Below are positions 13,698 to 22,472 of a stretch of DNA of 25,319 nt, piece after piece. A program made the translations under genes and the position numbers. The stretch covers positions 1 to 25,319 of the forward strand of contig JBJEDU010000028.1 in NCBI GenBank assembly GCA_051872395.1. The letters are read 5' to 3'. The notes under the pieces were generated by a model. It made no database searches, was not told the DNA's origin, and worked only from the letters and a program-made list of their open reading frames with translations. Positions within the stretch are counted from its first letter, which is position 1. Every line of letters starts with the position of its first letter. This DNA is from JBJEDU01 sp051872395. Lineage in GTDB: Bacteria > Bacillota_I > Bacilli_A > RFN20 > CAG-826.

Positions 13698-15863
13698 ATG
13701 AAAAAAATTAATATATCTATCATGGCAATGTCAATATTGGCATTAATTACATCATTATTTTTGTTTCCAAAAAACTTATCTTTTAAAAGTATCGCTAACG
13801 GGACCAATATCGAAGAAGATACTTGTGCTTTACCTATTAATCATAAAGAAATAGATACATGTATAAAAGAAGCTTACGATTCAATTTCTTTCACTAATTT
13901 TACAACCGATAATTTATCAACCAGCGAGACTTATACAACACTTGGAACCATTACTCGCATCAATAAAAGAACCTATAATAATTATTTAAATATTTATATA
14001 CAAAGAATTAATCCTTCTAATCGAGTTAAAAGTGGCATTTTAATTTATGATTATCATAATGATGAAGGTTTATCTTTAAATGTCGGTAATGTCATATCAG
14101 TAACTGGAAATATTACTTTTTATAAAGGCGAAGTAGAAATTACTAATTCATCTATCTCACTATTAAGTGAAACAAATACATATGGAAATCCCACTGCAGA
14201 AGAAATAGATAACCACTCCTTTTCTTCTTTTAGTATGTATGATTTATCAACATTAGTGAAAATAAGTGATGTCAACATTTTATCGACTGGAAGTTCTGTT
14301 TCTAACGATAATAGTTCATCGTATATGACCATAAATAAAAATAACGAAAGTGTCGGAATAATGATCGATACAAAAAATACCACGACCACGAATGAAATCG
14401 TTGAATATTTAAATAGTTATTCATCCACTGATACAACATTTAATATCGTTGGAAATTTAAAATATGCTTCTAGCGAATATAAATTATCGATTGGAAGCAT
14501 TGATGATATCACGATGAACGAAAAACAAAACGAAAATAAAACATTTGAAATATTTAACTTCAATGATTTACATGGAACCATCGAAGATAGTGATTCCACT
14601 GCGGGAATCGAAAGAATATCAACCTATATTAAAAATGTTAAATCGACAAATGAAAACACTATCGTCCTTTCAACTGGAGATATGTATCAAGGTGGAGGAG
14701 TTAGTAATATTACCAAAGGATTATTAGTTACCGATTGGATGAATGAATTAGAATTTACTTCACTAACAATTGGAAATCACGAATTCGATTGGGGAGTCGA
14801 CGCTATATATGAAAATATCAATCAAGCTGATTTCCCGTTTTTAGGAATTAACGTTTATTCAAGAGATACATCTAGTAAAGTTGATTGGTTAGATAGTTCA
14901 ACAACCATAATCAAAGATGGAATTAAATTTGGAATAATTGGTTCGATTGGTGATTGTTATAACTCCATATTAAATTCACGTGTAAAAGATTATTATTTCG
15001 TCGTTGGTGATGAACTTACCACTTTAGTAAAAAATGAAGCAACGAGATTAAGAAATGAAGAAAACTGTCAATTTATTATTTATGGCACTCACGCAGATTA
15101 TAGTGAATATGACGTCAGTTTATCTGATGGATATGTCGATTTAGTGTTCGAAGGACATTCTCATCAAAATTATGTCAACACTGATGCAAATAATGTTATA
15201 CATTTGCAAACAGGAGGCTATGATAAACAAATTAGTAATGTTTCTTTATCTTATTCCTCTTCTTCTAATTCGTTTACCTTTACTAAATACGAAAATATCG
15301 CAACTAGTGAATTATTAACATATGAAAAAGATACAGCGACCACTAACATCTTCGTTTCGTATAAAGATATTACCGATCAATTATATGAAGTCATTGGCAC
15401 AAATAGTACTTTAAGAAATAGTACTTTCCTCTGCCAATTAGTGGCCTCTTTATATTTAGAAAAAGGATTAGAAAAATGGAATGATAATTATGATATATTC
15501 CTCGCTGGAGGATATCTCGCTGCGAGAAGTCCATATAATCTTGAAGCCGGAGATGTAACTTTAAATGATTTATACGCTTTATTCCCATTTGATAACGATA
15601 TCGTTTTATGTTCGATAAGTGGAAGTAAATTAAAATCAAGATTTTTAACAAGTGTCTCTAATTATTATGTATCTTTATCAGATTATGGAAATTTAAATAA
15701 AGACAGCGTTAGTGATTCAGAAACTTATTACATCATCACCGATACTTATTCTTCTGAATATACATATAATGGACTAACTTATATCGATACTTATTCTTTA
15801 AGCGGATATTACGCGAGAGATGCTTTATATGACTATATCCGCTCTGGCGGATTAATGAGTTAA
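13698..15863 (+). CDS. Secreted 5'-nucleotidase-type metallophosphatase with N-terminal OB-like region
   Basis: Exported protein of 721 residues; the N-terminal hydrophobic segment (about 5-24) is a signal peptide or membrane anchor. Residues 80-155 and 180-270 look like two OB-fold-type beta domains (TLGTITRI..., VISVTGNITFYKG...), as in the extracellular nuclease/nucleotidase YhcR group. The phosphatase core follows: D290/H292 (FNDLHGT), D328 (STGDMYQGG), N360-H361 (IGNHEFDWG), H465 (GTHAD), H487/H489 (EGHSHQ), a complete two-metal site. The C-terminal 5_nucleotid_C domain starts near 555, with FPFDND at 629-634 in the substrate pocket. It probably scavenges nucleosides and phosphate outside the cell. 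No LPxTG or other wall anchor is visible. Confidence 0.88.
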   Translation: MKKINISIMAMSILALITSLFLFPKNLSFKSIANGTNIEEDTCALPINHKEIDTCIKEAYDSISFTNFTTDNLSTSETYTTLGTITRINKRTYNNYLNIYIQRINPSNRVKSGILIYDYHNDEGLSLNVGNVISVTGNITFYKGEVEITNSSISLLSETNTYGNPTAEEIDNHSFSSFSMYDLSTLVKISDVNILSTGSSVSNDNSSSYMTINKNNESVGIMIDTKNTTTTNEIVEYLNSYSSTDTTFNIVGNLKYASSEYKLSIGSIDDITMNEKQNENKTFEIFNFNDLHGTIEDSDSTAGIERISTYIKNVKSTNENTIVLSTGDMYQGGGVSNITKGLLVTDWMNELEFTSLTIGNHEFDWGVDAIYENINQADFPFLGINVYSRDTSSKVDWLDSSTTIIKDGIKFGIIGSIGDCYNSILNSRVKDYYFVVGDELTTLVKNEATRLRNEENCQFIIYGTHADYSEYDVSLSDGYVDLVFEGHSHQNYVNTDANNVIHLQTGGYDKQISNVSLSYSSSSNSFTFTKYENIATSELLTYEKDTATTNIFVSYKDITDQLYEVIGTNSTLRNSTFLCQLVASLYLEKGLEKWNDNYDIFLAGGYLAARSPYNLEAGDVTLNDLYALFPFDNDIVLCSISGSKLKSRFLTSVSNYYVSLSDYGNLNKDSVSDSETYYIITDTYSSEYTYNGLTYIDTYSLSGYYARDALYDYIRSGGLMS

Positions 15864-15887
15864 TAAAGTATGATTCCTATCAAAAAG

Positions 15888-15924
15888 AACGGGGTTATCT
15901 TCAAACTACTCCCCGTTTAATTTG
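15888..15924 (+). terminator. Rho-independent terminator of the nucleotidase gene
   Basis: AACGGGG (15888-15894) pairs with CCCCGTT (15911-15917) around a 16-nt loop, followed by TAATTTG. It lies about 25 nt after the stop. Confidence 0.65.
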
Positions 15925-15958
15925 AAAGAACCCTAAAATATCTAATTAATTCAAAATA

Positions 15959-15993
15959 AAAAGCGTAACGGAAACTTTAACCGTTACGCTTTT
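15959..15993. terminator. Strong terminator of the repeat-protein operon (probably bidirectional)
   Basis: Perfect 13-bp stem AAAAGCGTAACGG / CCGTTACGCTTTT with a 9-nt loop. T-runs are present on both strands. It lies 19 nt after the stop of the 1000-residue protein. Confidence 0.85.
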
Positions 15994-16012
15994 AAAATAA
16001 TTAATGTATTAA

Positions 16013-19000
16013 TTATCTTTTGACTGATTCACTAACAATTGTGTTTGTCGCATTTCCGCCATAAGTAGATAAGTAATTATCAATATTAACTAATTTATTC
16101 TCTTCAGTAAGTTCAACGGATGAATTATCAGTTAAAGAGACATCGAGATTAATATTGATGGTAATACCGACTTGAATGGACAAATTAGCGATCAATCTTG
16201 ACATTTCATTTTTTGAAGTATCTTCATAAACACGTAATGTTAATGATTTTAAGTCTTCGTTATGGGCTAATTCGCTAATATTAATACCGAAATCGAAATA
16301 GACGAGTTGATTACCACTTCCATCAGTTGTATTAACATATTCGAAGTTCGTCAATAATTTTTCATAATGGATTTGTTCATCGCTTCCAGAAACACTACTA
16401 GAAACAATTTGACTATAAACCAAATCTTTTAATCCTAGTAAGTGTTTACATAAATATTCGATGATGTTATCAAAGAAATATGAAGAATCACAATTACTAG
16501 TTAAGTAGTAATCATAATAACGATAAATACCAAATAAACCATTTTTACAAACATCGTGACGATACATATAAATCATTCCATCACGGTAATAAACTGAAGC
16601 TTCTCTTGAGTCAGTGGAAGTATAGTCAGGATTACCGTTAATAATACTAATAATTGGAATATTTGGCATATTGATTTCTAAATCAACATTTCCATGGTCA
16701 TTTCTAATTTTGATAACAATAGGAATATCTTTGTTATAAGCATCAATACCAATAAATGACATATTGAGATTAACTTTGCCACTCAATTCATAATAATTAT
16801 ATTTTTGAGTATTGATACCAAGTTCTAATAAAATCTTGATATCAGAGAAATTGTAATAAGATAATGATGGATCTAATCTAGTAGATTCAAGTTCTGGATT
16901 AAAATCTTTGAGTTCTAATTTGAAATTCATGACACTTCCAGAAATTTCTAAATCATTGATTTCAAAAGATTTAAGAATTGGATTATCATCTTCTAAAATG
17001 CCATATGGGTCATAATTAATAACGATATTGAATGAACCATCTAAACCAATGAGTCTTAAAGAGACATCAATAGAAATCTTTTCATCATCGACCACTAAGT
17101 TGGAAAATAAACCTGTGGATAATAAAATGCCATAATCACCATTAATTGCAGAAGTTAATGGAGTATCCGCGAACATATTTAATAAATCACCAAACAATTC
17201 TAAGAAATGATCATCTGGATTTTGTGCGACATCACTCATTAAAGTCATAATTTCTTTTAATGATCTAATCGCAAATTTTCCACGAAGTTCACTGTTATAA
17301 GAAAATAAGATTTCATCAACAGTTTTCATATCAGCGAAAATGTTGTGATTATATAAATCTTGATCCACTAAATTTAATTCGCCATAACCAAAATTGTTTT
17401 CGATATCAAATTGAAGTCCACCATCAATAGAAATATTGTTAGTGAGTTCATCTTGATCATCAATTAATCCATCAAACTCAAGACGGAAAGTCTTACGATT
17501 TGCGAGTTTATATACAGCGTCAATTAAAGTTAATGCGTGGTCAACTTGAACATAATTTTCTGTAACTAAAGTAATAGGATTAAATGTTTTTAAAGAAATA
17601 GTTACATCAACATAAGAACAACCAATAACAACATTATCTAAAGTAATAGATTCTAAAGAATCATCACTTGAATTGATAACAATAATAATATCGCCAGTTG
17701 TCAAATTGAAAGCTTCTGCAGAAAGCGCAACTTCAATTTTTCCTTCACTAACAGTAATAGTTTTAATAATGTCATTTACTGAAGGAATAGAATTCATACT
17801 TTCTTGAAGCTCAGGATCTTGTAATAATTCCACGACTTTTTCAATGATCATTTCAAAAGTTTCATCGCTCACTTTTGAAACGACATAATCAACAATATCA
17901 GTGATAGAAGTATGGTTGAGTGCAACTTTAAGTGAATTGTAATCAACATAAGATGTTTCATTTGAGAAAATGATGTCAAATTCATGTTTACGAGATAATA
18001 AAGATTCTTCTTTAGTAATTGGATCTTTATCAAATTTTGTTTCTTCGTTGACAAAACCATTAATCGCAAATAAACCAAGTGGCTTATCGTAAGTGAAATC
18101 TAAATCCGCAGTAATGTAATCTTCTTTAACTCCACTGGTATCATCATCAACATTAATTTTAACATTAATGGTATTTGTATCATTTTCAAAAGTGCTTATT
18201 AAAGCGTGAAAAACATCTAATGCTGGTGCGAAATTTTGATATTTGTTATAAGTTTCTAAATCTTCTTTTGGATCCATTAAGTTCAATTCATTTGGATCAC
18301 AGGCAGTCAATGAACAATCTAATAAAAAGGTTGAACCTTTATAATGAATGTTATCACTTCTAATTCCTTTAAAGTTATATTCGCTGTCGGTTTTAATATG
18401 AAGAAGAATATCATTACCATCTTCATCTTGACCTAAGGTATAGAGGAAATATTGTCCATTATCTGGGGTCGAAACATATTCCATATTTTTGATATCATCT
18501 AAAATCTTCGCTAAATCGAAAGATTGGAATGCTTCAGGTAATTCGATGTTGATATTGTAATCAGGTAAAGCATAAATAAAATCGAACAAATCCGCATTAT
18601 CAATGCGGAAATGATTATCAGATAAATCAAAATATAATGTTTCGGAATAATAACCTAAGTGCATTTGAGTTTTAAGACCTGCTAAATTGAACGCTAAATC
18701 GCCTTCAAGCATCAAGGTTGAACCTAAATTACCTAAGGAAGCTTCTCCATTATCCATCGTAAATGAGATTTCGGAATAATCTTCTAAAGTAACATTTAAA
18801 GATAAATCAACCTTAAAAGTATTTAAACTTAAAACACTGTTAAGTAATTTTTCTTGTGGTGTTTGTTCAACAATTTCTGAAACATATTCAGAATCGTTAT
18901 TATTGCCATAATTAGGATGATCTTTCTTATTAAAAGAACAAGAAAAGAACGCAATAGTGCCACTTACAGCGAACAAACCAAGAAAAGTCAATGGTTGTTT

Positions 19001-19015
19001 AATATATGATTTCAT
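16013..19015 (-). CDS. Large surface protein with about four repeated modules, unknown function
   Basis: Protein of 1000 residues. The N-terminus is a signal (hydrophobic 8-24) ending in AFFSC; C26 could be a lipid anchor, though the lipobox is poor. The rest is beta-rich and Asp/Ser/Asn-rich with no TM helix. I see a repeated module of about 230 residues. The best-conserved part has the pattern 'hydrophobic-x-SLT/FEI-x-N/D-hydrophobic...LxLxxFNP' and occurs near 212-245, 452-482, 679-708 and, weaker, 921-965. The FNP motif is clear in the middle two (FNPITL, FNPELE). The N-terminal part resembles LolA/LppX-like lipoprotein barrels in style, but this is not a confident family call. Its ATG overlaps the stop of the upstream gene (ATGA, 19012-19015). 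Confidence 0.75.
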   Translation of the reverse strand: MKSYIKQPLTFLGLFAVSGTIAFFSCSFNKKDHPNYGNNNDSEYVSEIVEQTPQEKLLNSVLSLNTFKVDLSLNVTLEDYSEISFTMDNGEASLGNLGSTLMLEGDLAFNLAGLKTQMHLGYYSETLYFDLSDNHFRIDNADLFDFIYALPDYNINIELPEAFQSFDLAKILDDIKNMEYVSTPDNGQYFLYTLGQDEDGNDILLHIKTDSEYNFKGIRSDNIHYKGSTFLLDCSLTACDPNELNLMDPKEDLETYNKYQNFAPALDVFHALISTFENDTNTINVKINVDDDTSGVKEDYITADLDFTYDKPLGLFAINGFVNEETKFDKDPITKEESLLSRKHEFDIIFSNETSYVDYNSLKVALNHTSITDIVDYVVSKVSDETFEMIIEKVVELLQDPELQESMNSIPSVNDIIKTITVSEGKIEVALSAEAFNLTTGDIIIVINSSDDSLESITLDNVVIGCSYVDVTISLKTFNPITLVTENYVQVDHALTLIDAVYKLANRKTFRLEFDGLIDDQDELTNNISIDGGLQFDIENNFGYGELNLVDQDLYNHNIFADMKTVDEILFSYNSELRGKFAIRSLKEIMTLMSDVAQNPDDHFLELFGDLLNMFADTPLTSAINGDYGILLSTGLFSNLVVDDEKISIDVSLRLIGLDGSFNIVINYDPYGILEDDNPILKSFEINDLEISGSVMNFKLELKDFNPELESTRLDPSLSYYNFSDIKILLELGINTQKYNYYELSGKVNLNMSFIGIDAYNKDIPIVIKIRNDHGNVDLEINMPNIPIISIINGNPDYTSTDSREASVYYRDGMIYMYRHDVCKNGLFGIYRYYDYYLTSNCDSSYFFDNIIEYLCKHLLGLKDLVYSQIVSSSVSGSDEQIHYEKLLTNFEYVNTTDGSGNQLVYFDFGINISELAHNEDLKSLTLRVYEDTSKNEMSRLIANLSIQVGITININLDVSLTDNSSVELTEENKLVNIDNYLSTYGGNATNTIVSESVKR

Positions 19016-20103
19016 TGATTAGTCCCTCCTTCGTAGTCATAATCTTCATCAATATTAAGAAAATCTAATTGCTGATTAGGATAAAAAGTTTCCTTTAAAT
19101 ATCCATGTGTATTAACATTTATTACATAATTGACGATGTAATCTTCATCAACCACTGATTCGACAAGGTTGAGAGATTCATCAAGAATGTAAGAAATATC
19201 AATCTTTTTAAAAATGGGATATGAAGATAAATCAGAGACGGCTTTCATTTGTTTAACATAACGAACCACTGATTTATTTTCATCGAGAGATAAGCTCACT
19301 TTGTAATAATTGTTTTCTAATATTTCACTACTACTTGATAAAACAGTTTTAGAACTTATCACATAGCAAGTTGGTCGAGCGTATGTTCTACCATAAACAT
19401 TTTCGAATTGTTCAATAGTGAATTGTTCAACTTTATCAGAGGAATAAGAAGCAGAATTGACTTGAACGCTACTACCTTTATAAACATTGATAAACTCATC
19501 ACTTTGAACGAATCGTTTGGCAATCGACATAATCCCTTTGGATATGGATTCACAAAAATAAGAATCATTATTTTTTATAGTCAAATTTCTAATACTCTGT
19601 TTACTCATTCCACTTGGAGTAACTTCTCCAATAGAAATAGAGTAATTATATGGATTAGAAGCATATTGATTAAAACCGATATTCACTAATTCATATGGGG
19701 TAAATTGTTCAGCGTAATTGACATTACCAATACCATTTTTATCATTGAGAGAATTAAATCTTTTCATCAAAGAAGTTTGATCATCTTCTAAATCATTTTG
19801 ATCATATAAATTAGGGTCATATTTATTTGAGAAAAATGAATTACCAAAATAAATTCCAACAACAATACCGGATATAATCGCACTGACAGGAATAATTAAA
19901 GATACTAATTTTTTAATCTTTTTCTTTTTAGTGGTCTTATTATCTTCTTTTAAAGATTTTTCTTCATCATCAAAAGAATCAACATCTTCGTCTTCATTAC
20001 TTTCTATGAGTTCGTTAATGCTTTCTTCATTTAGATGATTATCTTCTTTAATAAGATTTTCATCCGTTAATTGGTTTAATGTTTCTTTTTCTTTGCTTTC
20101 CAT
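19012..20103 (-). CDS. Acidic one-TM membrane protein, unknown function
   Basis: Protein of 363 residues. Residues 1-60 are cytosolic and highly acidic, followed by a Lys-rich stop (58-65), one TM helix (about 66-90) and an outer domain of about 270 residues. The outer domain has mixed beta character and a pair of cysteines (in FCES and PTCYV). I recognise no family. It overlaps the 1000-residue protein gene by ATGA, so the two are co-translated and probably act together at the cell surface. The layout (acidic inner tail, TM, outer domain) resembles the anti-sigma-like protein at 11864-13060, but there is no sigma gene beside it and I see no sequence match. No strong ribosome site: GATGGA follows CACG. 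Confidence 0.7.
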   Translation of the reverse strand: MESKEKETLNQLTDENLIKEDNHLNEESINELIESNEDEDVDSFDDEEKSLKEDNKTTKKKKIKKLVSLIIPVSAIISGIVVGIYFGNSFFSNKYDPNLYDQNDLEDDQTSLMKRFNSLNDKNGIGNVNYAEQFTPYELVNIGFNQYASNPYNYSISIGEVTPSGMSKQSIRNLTIKNNDSYFCESISKGIMSIAKRFVQSDEFINVYKGSSVQVNSASYSSDKVEQFTIEQFENVYGRTYARPTCYVISSKTVLSSSSEILENNYYKVSLSLDENKSVVRYVKQMKAVSDLSSYPIFKKIDISYILDESLNLVESVVDEDYIVNYVINVNTHGYLKETFYPNQQLDFLNIDEDYDYEGGTNQ

Positions 20104-20163
20104 CGTGAATAAATACTAACAATAAATAAATATTTATTAACCCTATTTAAAAAAGAAATAAAA

Positions 20164-20208
20164 AGAGATATAATTCTATTTAATAGAGAGATAAAAAATA
20201 ATATCTCT
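20164..20208 (+). promoter_or_regulatory. Promoter and candidate operator of the XRE-family gene
   Basis: TATAAT at 20169-20174 has a weak -35 (TTTAAA, 20146-20151, 17-bp spacing). Three AGAGAT half-sites surround the predicted start: 20164-20169 and 20187-20192 direct, and ATCTCT at 20203-20208 inverted. The last two form 7-bp arms (AGAGATA/TATCTCT) that could be an operator or an RNA hairpin. Autoregulation is inference. Confidence 0.4.
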
Positions 20209-20259
20209 TTAAAAGAGAATTTACGATTATTACAAGAAAAATTAAGGATAAAAATATAC

Positions 20260-20859
20260 ATGAATGAACTAAGAAAAATCATTGGCGATAATTTAGCCAA
20301 CTTAAGAAAAAATAAAAAAATTACTCAATTAGAGCTCGCTGAAAGGTTTGGATATAGCGATAAAGCTATCTCAAAATGGGAAAATGGAGATATGCTTCCT
20401 GATGTTGAAACTCTTTATCAATTATGCAATTTTTATGGCATAAGTTTAGATTATCTTTGTGATGAAAATAACATTAATAAAAAACCACTAAGTGTGTCGC
20501 TCAATAAAAAATTATCATTATTTAATCGTATTTGTATAACCGCATTAGTGGCCTCTTTTGTATGGATTTTAGCGACCATTATTTTTGTTTATTTATTAAT
20601 ACTTTCAAACATTAATTATTGGCAAATATTTGTTTGGGCCATTCCTTTAACAACATTAATTATTTTATTTATGAATAGAATATATTTTAAAAATAAGTTT
20701 TTGGCCTTCACATTATTTTCACTTATGGTTTGGTCAATTATCGCTGGATGTTATATTCAATTCGTAAGTTATAATATTTGGCCTTTATTCCTCGTTGGCG
20801 TTCCTATCCAATTAGCCCTTATCCTTTGGCTTGGAATCAATCCAAAAAATCGTTATTAA
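20260..20859 (+). CDS. XRE-family regulator with C-terminal four-TM domain
   Basis: Protein of 199 residues. The Cro/C1-type helix-turn-helix is at 6-66, with ITQLELAERFGYSDKAISKW as the HTH and the family-typical ENGDMLPDVETL after it. Four TM helices follow (about 92-114, 119-139, 147-168, 174-193). Membrane-tethered XRE regulators are common in Bacillota; the membrane part may sense an envelope signal or only tether the regulator. AAGGAT lies about 11 nt before the ATG. The stop overlaps that of the convergent phosphatase gene (4 nt), so no terminator separates them. Confidence 0.88.
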   Translation: MNELRKIIGDNLANLRKNKKITQLELAERFGYSDKAISKWENGDMLPDVETLYQLCNFYGISLDYLCDENNINKKPLSVSLNKKLSLFNRICITALVASFVWILATIIFVYLLILSNINYWQIFVWAIPLTTLIILFMNRIYFKNKFLAFTLFSLMVWSIIAGCYIQFVSYNIWPLFLVGVPIQLALILWLGINPKNRY

Positions 20860-21305
20860 TTATTATTTTCTTTTAATATATCAATTAATTTAATCGCGTA
20901 TTTTTGCAGTAAAAGAAAAACATGGTTAAATCTATCCGTATACCATGGGTCTTCTACTTCTTCTTTTTCATTTAAATAATCATTGAGTAAATAAATATTA
21001 TTAAAAGAAGGAAATCTTCTTTTTAAAATGTGATAAACATTTGAATCTAAGGCAAAAACTAAAGAAGCATTAATAACATCTTTTTCTTCAATCTTTTTCG
21101 CATAGTGAGGATAAATTGGAATATGATATTTTTCAAATTCTCTTTTCATTGGAGGATATATTGGATTCATATATTCTTCATTTGAAACTCCAAAAGAATC
21201 AGTGTCTATATTTTTAATGTTTTCTTTGTTTAAATAATAAGAAAATAAATATTCCATCGCGACACTACGACAAATATTACCCCAACAAACAAACACTATT
21301 TTCAT
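20856..21305 (-). CDS. Low-molecular-weight protein tyrosine phosphatase
   Basis: Cytosolic phosphatase of 149 residues. The P-loop C7-W-G-N-I-C-R13-S14 fits C-x5-R-S at the N-terminus, as in the family. The general acid is D119 in EDPWY (usually DPY/DPW). C12 next to the catalytic C7 is the typical redox-buffer cysteine. Members dephosphorylate tyrosine kinases of capsule synthesis, or arsenate in the ArsC relatives. The intact P-loop with DP favours phosphatase. It starts 3 nt after the ZIP transporter stop and is the last gene of that operon. Confidence 0.9.
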   Translation of the reverse strand: MKIVFVCWGNICRSVAMEYLFSYYLNKENIKNIDTDSFGVSNEEYMNPIYPPMKREFEKYHIPIYPHYAKKIEEKDVINASLVFALDSNVYHILKRRFPSFNNIYLLNDYLNEKEEVEDPWYTDRFNHVFLLLQKYAIKLIDILKENNN

Positions 21306-21308
21306 AAA

Positions 21309-22139
21309 TTAGAAAACAAAAATTAAAAATGAAAAGACAGAAATGCCAATTAGTAAATATATGAAATTGTATTTTGATTTAAATTGATAAAATGCTTGTG
21401 GAATAAGTTCAATAAATAAAACGTATAATAAACTTCCACTAGACAAAGCAAAAAGGATTCCTTCAAATAATTCATTAAACGCGACAGAGGAAACAAAATA
21501 ACCAATAATCGCTAAAACAAATGATGGAATCGCACTTAATAAAGTTAATAGAAACGAAGTTTTATTAGATTTATTACTTGAAAGAAAAGAATTCATCAAG
21601 GAAAAACCAATAACTAAATTATGAATAAATAATATCCCACTCATAATCGCACCATTAACGGGGAAAGAGTTACCATTAGTCGATATAAAAGAAATACCTA
21701 ACGATAAACCTTCAGGAATATTATGAACAAATATCGCAGACAAGAAGATGAGTGAGGTAACAAATTTAGAATGGTCAGAATTTAAAAATTCATGACTATG
21801 AGCGTGATCTATACATGAAGAAGAATCATCATGGTCTTCATCGTGATGATGAGATAAATGATGAGTCAATTCATGAAGTATATAAAATAAAATTCCAAAC
21901 CCTAAAATAATTAAGATAGGAATTAAAACACTTAAAAACGAATTTGAAATAAAAGAAAAACATTCAATACTTTCCGGAATCAATTCTAAAAATAATAAAG
22001 CGATAATCGCTCCTAAAGAAACATTGGATAATATTGAAAGAATTTCTTTATTAATCTTTTTGAACGCTAAAGAAATTGCGCTTCCTAAAATGGTCGCTAC
22101 AAAAGTAGCAATAAAAGAAAAACTTATAGCGTATATCAT
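21309..22139 (-). CDS. ZIP-family metal transporter
   Basis: Polytopic membrane protein of 276 residues with about eight TM helices and the ZIP layout: TM2 with LELIPES (51-57), a His-rich cytosolic loop (89-123, many HHxHH/HxHxH), TM4 with HNIPEG (139-144), TM5 and TM6 with IELIPQA. ZIP proteins bring Zn2+ or other divalent ions into the cytosol. The TM5 motif, usually HNxPEG or HExPHE in this class, reads HNLVIG (173-178), so the second metal-site glutamate is missing. It follows the FakA-like gene by 19 nt; those 19 bases are a perfect AT palindrome. No ribosome site is visible before its ATG. Confidence 0.88.
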   Translation of the reverse strand: MIYAISFSFIATFVATILGSAISLAFKKINKEILSILSNVSLGAIIALLFLELIPESIECFSFISNSFLSVLIPILIILGFGILFYILHELTHHLSHHHDEDHDDSSSCIDHAHSHEFLNSDHSKFVTSLIFLSAIFVHNIPEGLSLGISFISTNGNSFPVNGAIMSGILFIHNLVIGFSLMNSFLSSNKSNKTSFLLTLLSAIPSFVLAIIGYFVSSVAFNELFEGILFALSSGSLLYVLFIELIPQAFYQFKSKYNFIYLLIGISVFSFLIFVF

Positions 22140-22158
22140 TTATTTAATAATTAAATAA
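22140..22158. repeat. 19-bp perfect palindrome upstream of the ZIP gene
   Basis: TTATTTAAT-A-ATTAAATAA fills exactly the gap between the FakA-like stop and the ZIP ATG. It could be an operator or an RNA hairpin over the start site. In DNA this AT-rich it may be chance. Confidence 0.3.
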
Positions 22159-22410
22159 TTATCCTTTTAAACCACGAGATTGACGGTCCATATCTTCAAC
22201 GACAATATCGTAAATCTCACCTAAAGTAGAGCAATATTTTAATAAGTCCCAAGGTTCATTAGTGTGGAAATGAATTTTAATTAGTTCATCATCGCCAACC
22301 GCTAAAAGGCAATCACCTTTAAAGTTTTCTGTAATATAATCATTGATGGCGTCTTCATTTAAATCATGGCCTTCAATCAATAATTGAGTATCATAACGGA
22401 ATTCAAGCAT
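22159..22410 (-). CDS. Stand-alone protein resembling the middle domain of FakA (DAK2-type fatty acid kinase subunit)
   Basis: Protein of 83 residues that aligns by eye with the segment after the DAK2 domain of FakA/YloV. It has the YDTQ-type opening strand (FakA GYCTEF-like), GDCLLAVGDDELIKIHFHT (FakA GDS-LVV-DD-L-KVHIHT) and LKYCSTLGEIYDIVVEDM (FakA VL-YG---G-L--IKIENM). The kinase (DAK2) and C-terminal parts are absent and there is no room for them. GGGAG lies 8 nt before the ATG and a good promoter lies further upstream, so this is a real short gene. It may act with a separate kinase or lipid carrier, or simply be a regulator. Function not known. Confidence 0.75.
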   Translation of the reverse strand: MLEFRYDTQLLIEGHDLNEDAINDYITENFKGDCLLAVGDDELIKIHFHTNEPWDLLKYCSTLGEIYDIVVEDMDRQSRGLKG

Positions 22411-22435
22411 ACATTAATCTCCCTTTGATAATTGT

Positions 22436-22464
22436 ATTTTAATGAACAATAAATAATTTTTCAA
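22436..22464 (-). promoter_or_regulatory. Sigma-A promoter of the FakA-like/ZIP/phosphatase operon
   Basis: On the minus strand TTGAAA (22464-22459), exactly 17 bp, TAAAAT (22441-22436). The predicted start is about 19 nt upstream of the ATG, leaving the GGGAG ribosome site in the leader. Confidence 0.65.
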
Positions 22465-22472
22465 TTTAAGAT

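Noticed and set aside
16013..20103. A second sigma/anti-sigma system based on the one-TM acidic protein
   Set aside because: No sigma gene is adjacent, the TTCCAAT-N15-ATTGTTAAT motif is absent upstream (only an ATTGTTAGT-like half at 20115-20123), and there is no clear sequence match to the anti-sigma-like protein.
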